From positions 4,798,928 to 4,862,927 of the forward strand of contig NZ_CP088294.1 in assembly GCF_024666525.1 (NCBI RefSeq): a stretch of DNA of 64,000 nucleotides, given 5' to 3'. The notes under the pieces are model-generated. The model had not been told where the DNA came from, searched no databases, and saw nothing but the letters and a program-made list of their open reading frames with translations. A program made the position numbers and the translations under genes. This document shows, one piece after another, positions 7,392-15,367 of the stretch. The number at the start of each line of letters is the position of its first letter. The first letter of the stretch is position 1. Origin of the DNA: Pseudomonas sp. J452 (GTDB lineage Bacteria > Pseudomonadota > Gammaproteobacteria > Pseudomonadales > Pseudomonadaceae).

Positions 7392-9933
7392 GCAGAGCAC
7401 CCTTGCGCAGAACCACGGCGTAGTTGTTGCCGCCGTCGGAAGCACCGATCAGCAGGGCATGCCGCACTTCACGCTGGATCGGCTCACGCACGAAGGCGAT
7501 ATCGTCGGCACAGAACTCGCGGGTGAAGGCGATCGGCATGATCTCGCCGGTCTTCATGGCTTCCAGCACCAGCGACAGGTTGAGCAGCGCGGCAGCCGAT
7601 TCGACGAAACCGAAATAGCCGTTGTAGTTGACCAGCGGAATCTCGGCGCTGGCGTTGCCGAACACTTCACGCACGGCCCCCAGTTCCTTGTCCGCACTCT
7701 CCGCCACGCCCCAGCTGGTGCCGCAGATCAGGTCGACCTGATCAAAACGCAGACCGGCATCATCCAGCGCCTGGCGGATCGCCGCCGTCATGGCATTGCC
7801 GCGCGCCAGCGCCGGCTCACCCGGGTAGACGGCATCGCAGGAGCGACCATAACCGACCACTTCGGCGAGAATCTGCGCACCGCGGGCCTGCGCACTGTCG
7901 ACATCCTCGAGCATGGCCACTGCTGCGCCTTCGCCGAGGACGAAACCACTGGGCTGGGCGCCGTAGACCTGAAAGGAGTCCGCCTCGGTGGTCCAGCTGA
8001 CGCGGGTACTGCCAGCCTGTGACATCAGCGCCGAGGAATAGGCATTCTCGTCGGCACCGCCGACCAGCGCCTGCGGCTGCAGGCCCTGACGCACCAGCTC
8101 GTAACCGTAAAACAGCGCACCAAACGAGGCGTTGTAGCCGGTCGACAGGGTGGTGTTGTAGCCCTTCATGCCCTTGGAGATGGCACAGAAGGTGGCAATC
8201 GAGTTCATCAGCGCCGAGGGGAACTCGAAAGTGCGCGCGCGGCGCGGGTCCGGGTACAGGCTCTGGGCATATTTGGCCACCGTCGACTGCGGGCCTTTGG
8301 ACATGCCCATGATCAAGGCGGTGTCGGTATCGCCGTGACGCACCTTCTTGCCGCCACTCTGCAGCGCCTGCTCCAGCGCCAGCAGACCGTAGGTGGCGAT
8401 CTTGCTGGCCTTGCGCGAGTCGAAGTTCTTCAGGTGCTTGCGCGGCTCGATATTGCGCACTTCATGGGCACGGAATTGCAGGGCACGGATATCACCCTCA
8501 CCGAGGCCGGCGAGCATCTCGCTGAGACGCGGGTTGGCCGCCAGCAGCTTCTCGTACTCCTGGCTGTTCTCGTCGCCATCCAGCCAGTCGCTCACGGCAA
8601 CCAGCGCCGAGCCCAGTTCACCGTCACGAATGCGCTGGCTGATCTGCTCCTGGCCATAGCCCAGGGAACTCAATGCGCCCATACCGGTAATCGCCACGCG
8701 GCGCGGGCGGTACTCGGTCTGCGGCACCTGCTCGGGCTTGACTGAGGAGACGATGCTGCAGTTGTTGCCGCCGAAGGCATAGTTGTTCTTCATGAACAGC
8801 TTGACGTCGTGCTGCTGGAACTCGTTGGGCACGTAGTTGAGGTCACAGCCGGTGCGCGGCACGCTGAAATTGAGGGTCGGCAGCACCTTGCCTTCGGGCA
8901 GGGTGACCAGACAGGCGATCAGTTCGATGATCCCGGCCGAGCCGATGTTATGGCCGAAGTAGGACTTGCTCGAACTGACCGGGATGTCGGCGATGTTGGG
9001 GAACACCTTCTTCATCGCCAGGGTTTCCGCGCGGTCGTTGGCTTCGGTGCCAGTGCCGTGGGCATTGATGTACTGGATCGCCTCCGGGCCGACCCCGGCA
9101 TTCGCCAGGGCCGCGCGCATCACCAGCGTGGCGCCCTCGGCACGCGGGTCCGGTGCGGTTTCATGGTGGGCATCGGACGAGGTGGCGTAGGAAATGATCT
9201 CGCCATAAATGGTCGCGCCGCGCGCCTTGGCGTGCTCGTACTCTTCCAGGACGATGGCGCCCGCGCCTTCGCCAATCGACAGCCCCGGCGTGCCGGAGAA
9301 CGGGCAGCAGGACTCCTCGCGCATCGCCTTGAGCGCATGAAAACCGGCAAAGGTCGGCAGGTAGACCGGGTCGGAACCGACGATCACCGCCACCGGATTC
9401 TTGTCGTTCTGGATCAGGTCGAAACCGATGCCGATGGCATTGGTACTGGCGGTACAGGCAGTCGCCACCAGTTCGAAACCGCCCTGCAGCCCCAGCAACG
9501 AGGTGACCACAGGACAGATGGAGGAAAAGTTGCCGGAGACTTCCATCTTGCGAACGGAAAACTCCTGCGGACGGTTTTCGATCAGCGGCATGATGGCTTC
9601 GGCGCCCGCGGAGGACACCCCGACCACCAGGCTGGTCTGTTGCAACAGCGGGTCGTTGAGCAGGCCGGCTTGCACCAGCGCATCGCGCCCGACCTTGTAA
9701 CCCCAGAGTACGGTGCGATCCAGCTCAGGCAGCAGTTCCTCGGCGATGCCTTCGTAGTCGACAGGCTGCAATACCTCGGAGGCCAGGGCATGGTCGAAAT
9801 ACTTGAGGAAATGCTCACTCGGACGGATCGACGCCTTGGCGGCGAACAAGCCCTCGCGGAACTCGTCCACGGTATTGCCCAGTGCCGTCAGCACGCCCAT
9901 CCCTGTGACTACTATTCGCTTGCGCTTGACCAT
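7384..9933 (-). CDS. Fused ketosynthase plus chain-length-factor-like protein
   Basis: This 849-residue protein is two ketosynthase domains in tandem. Residues 1 to about 400 are a complete FabF-type enzyme: Cys160 (VATACTASTNAI), His292 (NAHGTGTEAND) and His328 (SYFGHNIGSAG). Residues about 410 to 849 restart with RRVAITGMGALSSLG and keep the fold (GFVLGEGAAVAML), but every catalytic residue is replaced: Tyr600 (STGYNASFG), Cys737 (LICGTSWG) and Phe776 (NGYFGFVESA). The layout equals a KS-alpha/KS-beta (chain-length factor) heterodimer fused into one chain. The start at 9933 has AGGAG seven bases upstream. It is probably the elongating enzyme of the cluster, acting on the ACP encoded at 11234-11527. 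Confidence 0.92.
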   Translation of the reverse strand: MVKRKRIVVTGMGVLTALGNTVDEFREGLFAAKASIRPSEHFLKYFDHALASEVLQPVDYEGIAEELLPELDRTVLWGYKVGRDALVQAGLLNDPLLQQTSLVVGVSSAGAEAIMPLIENRPQEFSVRKMEVSGNFSSICPVVTSLLGLQGGFELVATACTASTNAIGIGFDLIQNDKNPVAVIVGSDPVYLPTFAGFHALKAMREESCCPFSGTPGLSIGEGAGAIVLEEYEHAKARGATIYGEIISYATSSDAHHETAPDPRAEGATLVMRAALANAGVGPEAIQYINAHGTGTEANDRAETLAMKKVFPNIADIPVSSSKSYFGHNIGSAGIIELIACLVTLPEGKVLPTLNFSVPRTGCDLNYVPNEFQQHDVKLFMKNNYAFGGNNCSIVSSVKPEQVPQTEYRPRRVAITGMGALSSLGYGQEQISQRIRDGELGSALVAVSDWLDGDENSQEYEKLLAANPRLSEMLAGLGEGDIRALQFRAHEVRNIEPRKHLKNFDSRKASKIATYGLLALEQALQSGGKKVRHGDTDTALIMGMSKGPQSTVAKYAQSLYPDPRRARTFEFPSALMNSIATFCAISKGMKGYNTTLSTGYNASFGALFYGYELVRQGLQPQALVGGADENAYSSALMSQAGSTRVSWTTEADSFQVYGAQPSGFVLGEGAAVAMLEDVDSAQARGAQILAEVVGYGRSCDAVYPGEPALARGNAMTAAIRQALDDAGLRFDQVDLICGTSWGVAESADKELGAVREVFGNASAEIPLVNYNGYFGFVESAAALLNLSLVLEAMKTGEIMPIAFTREFCADDIAFVREPIQREVRHALLIGASDGGNNYAVVLRKGALHA

Positions 9934-10037
9934 ATCCGTACTCCTCTGCGGTGCTACTCGAACGAGCGACCTCAAGCCACCCCAAGGTGTGGCCGCCGTC
10001 CCCGGCGGTCACCCTCGCTGTTGTTGTTTGCGACGTA

Positions 10038-11186
10038 TCAGGCCTTGGCCTGCTGCTCGATCAGGCTCTTCGGTCGCGAGGCATCGACATAGCTGTGCTC
10101 CGCCGGGTTGACCATGAAGCTGAAGTTCTGCAGGAACGGAATCGCTGAAGTGTTGATGGCCACACGCCCACCGTTGCCGGCGATCTGGTACTGGTCGATA
10201 CCGGCATAGGCATACTCGCTGTCGAGCAGGGCCTGGCCGATATAGCCGTCGACGCCCACCGAATGACCGAGGGTGATGACCTTGCCGATCTGCTGTTCGC
10301 CACTGAACACCGCATCGCCCAGACCCAGCGTCGCGCCGTCACCCTTGACCACGAAGCCGACCACGCGCTGCTTGACGCCTTCTTCCAGCTTGGCCAGCAG
10401 CGCCTCGCGACCGATGAACTCGTCCTTGTCGTAGCGCACCGCCCACTGCAGTTGCAGCTCGATCGGGCAGGTGCTGAACTCACCGACCAGGGCCGGATCC
10501 CAGCAGGGGTTTTCCAGGCGCGACTTGCCCTGGAAGTCGATACCGCCGGCTTTCATGTCGAACTTGGCACCGACCTCGCTGGCACGCTGCCACAGGTCGG
10601 CGGCGCCTTCCTTGGAGGTCAGGACCTTGAAGGCGAACTCGCCGTGCTTGCCGGAGCGGAACAGGATCGCGTCGTCGACATGCATGAACTCGAGGAACGG
10701 CAGGCCGAGCACATCGAAGCCGTACAGTTCGGCCATCAGTTCCCAGCTGTAGGGACCTTCGAACAGGGTGGTGGTGAGGTTGTCGTTCTGTGCGCTGATC
10801 TGCACTTCTTCTTCGCCGACCAGGGCCTGCAGGCTGGCAGCCAGCTTGTCGCCGCGCAGCCACTCGGAGATCAGCAGGAAGCGCTCGTCATCGCAGAGCA
10901 CATAGAGGTCGGTGACGATCTGACCCTGATCATTCAGCAGCAGGGTGTACAGCGCCTGCTCGTCGCGGATCACCGAGAGGTCACCGCCAACCACGCGATT
11001 GAGGAAGTCGTAGCCATCGTCGCCCTGCACTTCGACGATGCCGAAGTGCGAGTAGTCGACCATCAGAATGTTCTTGCGCGAGGCCAGATGCTCTTCGGCC
11101 GGATGGCCATAGTGCAGCGGGATCTTCACGCCATTGCGTTCAACCAGAGTGGCGCCGGCGGCTTGATGAATGGATTCCAGACTCAT
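10038..11186 (-). CDS. GcvT-fold (aminomethyltransferase-like) protein in the acyl cluster
   Basis: The 382-residue protein has the folate-binding fold of glycine-cleavage T protein and its relatives (sarcosine and dimethylglycine dehydrogenases, DmdA, YgfZ). Visible features are an N-terminal segment ILMVDYSHFGIVEVQGDD, the LLNDQGQIVTDLYV strand that corresponds to the GcvT folate site, and a C-terminal barrel-like domain (VVGFVVKGDG, IGKVITLGHSVGVDGYIG). No lipoyl carrier H protein or P protein is nearby, so it is unlikely to be glycine cleavage. It lies between the ACP and ketosynthase genes with a good AAGGAG site. A one-carbon transfer or demethylation on an ACP-bound or free acyl intermediate is the natural guess, unproven. 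Confidence 0.82.
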   Translation of the reverse strand: MSLESIHQAAGATLVERNGVKIPLHYGHPAEEHLASRKNILMVDYSHFGIVEVQGDDGYDFLNRVVGGDLSVIRDEQALYTLLLNDQGQIVTDLYVLCDDERFLLISEWLRGDKLAASLQALVGEEEVQISAQNDNLTTTLFEGPYSWELMAELYGFDVLGLPFLEFMHVDDAILFRSGKHGEFAFKVLTSKEGAADLWQRASEVGAKFDMKAGGIDFQGKSRLENPCWDPALVGEFSTCPIELQLQWAVRYDKDEFIGREALLAKLEEGVKQRVVGFVVKGDGATLGLGDAVFSGEQQIGKVITLGHSVGVDGYIGQALLDSEYAYAGIDQYQIAGNGGRVAINTSAIPFLQNFSFMVNPAEHSYVDASRPKSLIEQQAKA

Positions 11187-11233
11187 GAAAGTGCTCCTTG
11201 AAAAGTGGGCGGCGGATTGCGTGCGGCGGCCAA

Positions 11234-11527
11234 TCAGGCGGCGGCAGCGGCCTGGCGCTGGATGATGAAAGAGGCCAGGGAATTGACGTTGCGCATGTAG
11301 GACGGATCGTCGCCCTCGCTGATGCGCACGCCGAACTCTTCGTCGAGCATCACCACCAGTTCGGTGGCGTCCACGGAGTCGAGCTTGAGGCCGCTACCGA
11401 ACAGCGGGGTGTCGTCGTCGATCTGCTCTTTGCTTTGGTACAGGTTCAGCCGGTCGATCAGGCTTTCCTTGAGTTTGTTCAGCACGCTCTGGCGTTGCTC
11501 GATCACTGCTTGCAGTTGCTTGTCCAT
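11234..11527 (-). CDS. Acyl carrier protein of the cluster
   Basis: The 97-residue acidic helical protein carries the 4'-phosphopantetheine attachment motif LKLDSVDATELV, with Ser51 as the predicted modified residue (the usual DSL is DSV here). It is slightly longer than housekeeping AcpP because of an N-terminal helix and an Ala-rich tail. A GAGGAAG ribosome site precedes the start. It would hold the growing chain for the cluster's ketosynthases, reductases and dehydratase, and be activated by the AcpS-type enzyme encoded at 12944-13312. Confidence 0.93.
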   Translation of the reverse strand: MDKQLQAVIEQRQSVLNKLKESLIDRLNLYQSKEQIDDDTPLFGSGLKLDSVDATELVVMLDEEFGVRISEGDDPSYMRNVNSLASFIIQRQAAAAA

Positions 11528-11570
11528 GTTTTCTTCCTCGCTGAATGGCGGTTGTAGCCTGGCCTGGGGT

Positions 11571-12152
11571 TTAGCCTGGGTAGTTGAACGGCTTCGACAT
11601 GTCGAACCAGAAGTTGGCGAGCTTGCCGGTGGTGGTCACCCGCCGACCGATGCGCGCCTCGACCTTGAAATGGCTGAAGCCGGCCGGGTCCTTCATGATC
11701 AGTTCGCTGCGCATGAACAGGGTGTCGCCAGGCAGCACGACACTTTTGAACTTGAGGTCCTGGGAGGCCAGCACGCCGCCCCACTTCTTGCGGATGCCGG
11801 CAATAATCGCCATGCCTTCCTCGGAGTGCAGAGCCTTCTGCAGGTCGCGGCGAGCGGAGAGATCACACTCGAAACGCTGCTCGTACTCTTCACAGAAGGC
11901 GGTGAGCAGGGTCAGGTAGTCGCTGGTCTGGCCCATCGCCTCGGCGATCAGCACGCCCGGCATGATCGGGCTGTCCGGGAAGTGCCCGGTGAACTGCGGC
12001 TCGTTGAACGAGATGTTCTTCACCGCCGTGATGTAGCCACGCGAACCGCGCTTGAACTCGCAGATCTTGTCGACCAGGAAGAACGGGTAACGCCAGGGGC
12101 CCATCTTCATGAGCATCGAAGGTGCAACGAGACTTTCTTCGGAATCGGCCAT
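11571..12152 (-). CDS. 3-hydroxyacyl-ACP dehydratase, FabA/FabZ hotdog fold
   Basis: This enzyme dehydrates 3-hydroxyacyl-ACP to trans-2-enoyl-ACP. The diagnostic stretch [19 protein letters not shown] contains the catalytic His (GHFP) and Glu (AEAMGQ). At 193 residues it is about 45 longer than typical FabZ, with an insertion after the central helix (residues about 85-130) and a C-terminal hotdog strand set [14 protein letters not shown] textbook AAGGAGG site precedes the start at 12152, and it follows the FabG-like gene by 9 bases. Whether it can also isomerise like FabA cannot be told from sequence. Confidence 0.9.
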   Translation of the reverse strand: MADSEESLVAPSMLMKMGPWRYPFFLVDKICEFKRGSRGYITAVKNISFNEPQFTGHFPDSPIMPGVLIAEAMGQTSDYLTLLTAFCEEYEQRFECDLSARRDLQKALHSEEGMAIIAGIRKKWGGVLASQDLKFKSVVLPGDTLFMRSELIMKDPAGFSHFKVEARIGRRVTTTGKLANFWFDMSKPFNYPG

Positions 12153-12161
12153 GGAGCCTCC

Positions 12162-12917
12162 TTAACGCATGATCAGGCCGCCATCGACCACCAGCGTCTG
12201 GCCGACGATGTAGCTCGATGAACTGGAGCAGAGAAAGGCAATCGCCTCGGCCACTTCACGGGTCTCCCCCATGCGCTGCAGAGGAATCACCGAGAGGGTC
12301 TGGCGGATCACGTTGCGCGGTACGCGCTTGGTCATCACCGACTCGATCAGGCCCGGCGCCACGGCATTTACCCGCACGCCCTTGGAGCCCAGTTCGGCGG
12401 CCAGGGTGCGGGTGAAACCGATCATCCCGGCCTTGGCCGAGCTGTAGTTGGTCTGCCCGAAGCTGTTGGTCATGCCGGCGATCGAGGAGACGTTGACCAC
12501 GGTCGCCAGCTTGGCCTTGCGCAGCATGCGCAGTGCCGCCTTGGTGGCCATGAAGGTGCCGTAGAGGTTGGTCTTGATGACGTCGTCGAATTCCTCGTAC
12601 TCCATCAGCGAGAACAGGTTGTCGCGGTACTTGCCGGCATTGTTGACCAGCACATCGAGCTTGCCGTCGGCTTCTTCGATGACGGTCATGGCCGCTTCCA
12701 GTTCATCCTTTTTGGTGATGTCGCACTTCAGCGCGATCACGCGTCCGGCGTACTCCTGACGGTCCGCCAGTTCGCCGAGGCGTGCCGGATTGCTGTTGTA
12801 GGTGGCGTACACCTTGCAACCGTCCTCCAGCAATTTCTCGCACACCGCCAGGCCGATATCGCCACTTGCCCCGGTCACTAACGCGACCTTCCCCTGCAAA
12901 TCCGAAAACGTTGCCAT
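12162..12917 (-). CDS. 3-oxoacyl-ACP reductase, FabG-like
   Basis: This 251-residue classical SDR reduces 3-ketoacyl-ACP with NADPH. It has the cofactor loop VTGASGDIG, LVNNAGKYRDN, the catalytic Ser in NVSSIAGM, and a classical Tyr-x3-Lys in TNYSSAKAG, ending VVDGGLIMR. It sits between the AcpS-type and dehydratase genes in the same tight operon. Unlike the SDR at 1199-1960, its active site is fully canonical, so this is the ketoreductase of the pathway. Confidence 0.93.
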   Translation of the reverse strand: MATFSDLQGKVALVTGASGDIGLAVCEKLLEDGCKVYATYNSNPARLGELADRQEYAGRVIALKCDITKKDELEAAMTVIEEADGKLDVLVNNAGKYRDNLFSLMEYEEFDDVIKTNLYGTFMATKAALRMLRKAKLATVVNVSSIAGMTNSFGQTNYSSAKAGMIGFTRTLAAELGSKGVRVNAVAPGLIESVMTKRVPRNVIRQTLSVIPLQRMGETREVAEAIAFLCSSSSSYIVGQTLVVDGGLIMR

Positions 12918-12943
12918 TGTCTGACCTATCGTCTTTTTGGTTA

Positions 12944-13312
12944 TTAACCGAGCACAACTGCCGCCACTGCGTGCGTGCCGCAGTGGGATATGCTCAAACT
13001 CGCCGCACTCAAACCTGACTGCTGCATGACTTCACGAAAACGGCCGGCCAATACCAGGTACGGCCGCCCCCTCTCCTCGTGTTCTATTTGCATGTCGTGA
13101 AACAGGATGCCGTCGCCAAAGCCGGTACCCAGGGCTTTCACCGCTGCTTCCTTGGCCGCCCAGATACCGGCCGCGCGCTCCGGGTTCTCCTCGGGGTTGC
13201 CGATGTAAGCCAGTTCGCGTTCGGTGTAGACCCGCGTCATGAAACCTTCGCCGCTGCGCTGGCTGGCGGTGCGGATACGCTCGATCTGCACGATGTCGAT
13301 GCCGATATGCAT
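12944..13312 (-). CDS. Cluster-specific holo-ACP synthase (AcpS-type phosphopantetheinyl transferase)
   Basis: This 122-residue enzyme transfers phosphopantetheine from coenzyme A to apo-ACP. AcpS hallmarks are the N-terminal MHIGIDIVQIERI with the metal-binding Asp, WAAKEAAVKALGTGF in the middle and SISHCGTHAVAAVV at the C terminus. Its length fits the short trimeric AcpS class. Housekeeping acpS normally lies beside pdxJ; this copy lies between a membrane protein gene (gap 2 bases) and the FabG-like gene, which suggests it is dedicated to the cluster ACP. Confidence 0.92.
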   Translation of the reverse strand: MHIGIDIVQIERIRTASQRSGEGFMTRVYTERELAYIGNPEENPERAAGIWAAKEAAVKALGTGFGDGILFHDMQIEHEERGRPYLVLAGRFREVMQQSGLSAASLSISHCGTHAVAAVVLG

Positions 13313-13314
13313 GC

Positions 13315-14364
13315 TCAGTTGAACTCCGCCATGCGCCGCGGCACCGCCACTGGCTGCACGGCCTGCTCATCGATGAACTGCGTGGCCTGTTCGGCATCAC
13401 GCTGCAGGGTCAAGCCGCGCTCCTGCCAGAACACCCAACCGAGGGCCGGCAGCAGCAACAGACAGAACAGTGGGAATGGCAGGACCAGCGGCAACAGGCT
13501 GAGCACCAGGCAGCAACCCAGGGTCCACAGCGCCAATACGCCGTAGTAGGCAAGCAGGCGCTGCAGCAATGGCCGCACCGGCCGCGCCGAGACAGCAGCG
13601 GCGCTGAACAGGCTGGAAAGGCCCTCGCCGACCCGCGAGAACAACCGCGAGCGGCGCGCGCCGAGCAAGGTGAAGAACCCGGCGATCCAGATCAGTAGCA
13701 GCGCCGCGACCATGAATTCGGGCGTGCCGTAGCCCGCCGCCAGACTGAATTCCGGCTTGTCCTGCAGGGGCCAGATCAGTACCCAGTTGATGGCCAGGGT
13801 GATAATCAGGTCCTCCCGCCGGAAGCTCGCCGCCTGACGCGGGCGGCTCAGCCCCTGGCGCAGGGTGTTTTCACCTTCCGGGCTGGCCAGCACCAGGAAG
13901 TAGCGGGCACTGCCCAGCAACAGCCAGCACAGCAACAGCGGAAACAGCCCACCCATCACCACCAGGGCAACCACGCCACGCTGCTCAGGAAACAGGCTGT
14001 GGCCCGCGACCAACAGCAGCAGTACCGACAACGTCAGCAAGGCCGGCATGCCCAGCGGGCTCTGCAGCGGATTGAGCCAGCGCAGCACTGGCGTAATTTT
14101 CAGGTTACGCACTGCACTCAGCTCGTCCCTGGACATCATGAATTTCGGTGCCAGGGTGCTGTAGATCCAGTATCCCGGCGCATCGCGAAAGGCGCCAAAG
14201 CTCACCCCGGCGGCAATCGCGCCACCGGCCAGCAGCAACTGCAGCAGCCCCAGTTCGGCACTGTTGCGCACCAGGGCAAAGGCCAGCAGCAGGCACAGCA
14301 GGGTGAGGCCGAACCACAGAGCCACGGCGTAACGGCCACGATGTCGCTGAAAAGTCGGAAGCAT
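13315..14364 (-). CDS. Polytopic inner-membrane protein of the acyl cluster, unknown function
   Basis: The 349-residue protein has about seven or eight hydrophobic helices: two near 12-55, two near 105-155, one near 190-205, one near 220-240 and two near 270-320. A basic and polar tail follows (LTLQRDAEQATQFIDE). The cytoplasmic loop after the second helix pair (APGYWIYSTLAPKFMMSRDE) is distinctive but not one I can assign. It is not an MMPL/RND or acyltransferase protein by visible motifs. Its place between the malonyl transferase and AcpS-type genes suggests a role in handling the product or anchoring the enzymes at the membrane. Confidence 0.7.
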   Translation of the reverse strand: MLPTFQRHRGRYAVALWFGLTLLCLLLAFALVRNSAELGLLQLLLAGGAIAAGVSFGAFRDAPGYWIYSTLAPKFMMSRDELSAVRNLKITPVLRWLNPLQSPLGMPALLTLSVLLLLVAGHSLFPEQRGVVALVVMGGLFPLLLCWLLLGSARYFLVLASPEGENTLRQGLSRPRQAASFRREDLIITLAINWVLIWPLQDKPEFSLAAGYGTPEFMVAALLLIWIAGFFTLLGARRSRLFSRVGEGLSSLFSAAAVSARPVRPLLQRLLAYYGVLALWTLGCCLVLSLLPLVLPFPLFCLLLLPALGWVFWQERGLTLQRDAEQATQFIDEQAVQPVAVPRRMAEFN

Positions 14365-14395
14365 GGTTCAGGAATCTCCGGGCAGTCGCCGCTGC

Positions 14396-15367
14396 TTACT
14401 CGGTCACGGCCGAAGCCGGTTTCGCGGTGATCAGCTCGGCGACATGCCGGGTGCTGAGCTGCTCTTGCAGTGCCGGGAAATCCAGCAGCAGGCGACTGAG
14501 CACCTTCTTCGGCCCAACTTCGAGACACAGGCGCACACCGCTGGCAGCCAGGCTGTGCATGGTTTCGCGCCAGCGCACGGTGGAGTACAGGTTGGTCACC
14601 AGGTCGGCACGCAGCTGCTCGGTGCTGCTCAGGCGCTCGGCCGCCTGATTGCCGAATACCGGCACCCGCGGCGCGGCGAAACTGAGGCTGTCGATTACCG
14701 CCTGGAAGTCTTCGGCGCCCGGACGCATCAGGCTGCTGTGCCAAGCGCCGTTGACCGGCAGGCGAACCTGCTCGAAGCCTTCGCGCAGCAGCACCGGCAG
14801 CAGCTCCTTGAGCGCCAGCTTGCAACCGGAAATCACCTGCTGGCGGGGCGAGTTGTCGTTGGCCACGGTGATACGGTCGGCCAGCTCGTGCAGGGCGATC
14901 AGCTCGGCGATGCCATCGCGGTCAATGCCCTTGATCGCATACATCGCGCCTTCGGTCTGTTCGGCCAGGGCCTGCATGATCCGGCCACGGGCGGCAACAC
15001 CACGGAACACGTCTTCCAGGCTCAGCACGCCGGCGGCATACAGCGCCGAGAACTCACCGACGCTGTGACCCGCCACGCAAGACTCGCCCACCGGCCCTTT
15101 GGCGCGCAGCGCTTCGAGGCAGGCGATGTTCACCGTGGTCACGGCCACCTGCTGGTACTGGGTCTTGTCCAGCTTGGGCAGCGGCCCTTTCAGGCACAGT
15201 CGGCGTACATCGAAGCCGGCGATATCACTGGCACAGTCCCAGACACGCGCGGTAAGCGGCGACTGATCGCAGACATCGCTACCCATGCCGATGTGCTGAG
15301 TACCCTGCCCAGGAAACAGCAGGGCACAGCCGTGCGTGTCGTTACCAGATTGCTCGTACGCCTGCAT
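14396..15367 (-). CDS. Malonyl-CoA:ACP transacylase, FabD-like
   Basis: This enzyme loads malonyl units onto ACP. The 323-residue protein has the acyltransferase N-terminal motif LLFPGQGTQHIGMG, the catalytic serine in VAGHSVGEFSALYAAG, and the second catalytic histidine in NGAWHSSLM. The start at 15367 lies inside the end of the beta-barrel gene (26-base overlap) and has a GGGGTGGGAT site. Malonyl versus methylmalonyl or other specificity is not certain; the GHSVGE elbow matches bacterial FabD. Confidence 0.92.
   Translation of the reverse strand: MQAYEQSGNDTHGCALLFPGQGTQHIGMGSDVCDQSPLTARVWDCASDIAGFDVRRLCLKGPLPKLDKTQYQQVAVTTVNIACLEALRAKGPVGESCVAGHSVGEFSALYAAGVLSLEDVFRGVAARGRIMQALAEQTEGAMYAIKGIDRDGIAELIALHELADRITVANDNSPRQQVISGCKLALKELLPVLLREGFEQVRLPVNGAWHSSLMRPGAEDFQAVIDSLSFAAPRVPVFGNQAAERLSSTEQLRADLVTNLYSTVRWRETMHSLAASGVRLCLEVGPKKVLSRLLLDFPALQEQLSTRHVAELITAKPASAVTE

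Noticed and set aside
6309-7526. Long plus-strand open frames opposite the ketosynthase genes (also 2640-3554, 8809-10092, 37854-40433, 40662-42239)
   Set aside because: They are high-GC antisense shadows of well-supported genes, with no ribosome sites, domains or sensible composition.
10038-11186. True glycine-cleavage T protein (gcvT)
   Set aside because: No gcvH or gcvP nearby, and the operon is devoted to acyl chemistry; the fold matches but the role is probably different.
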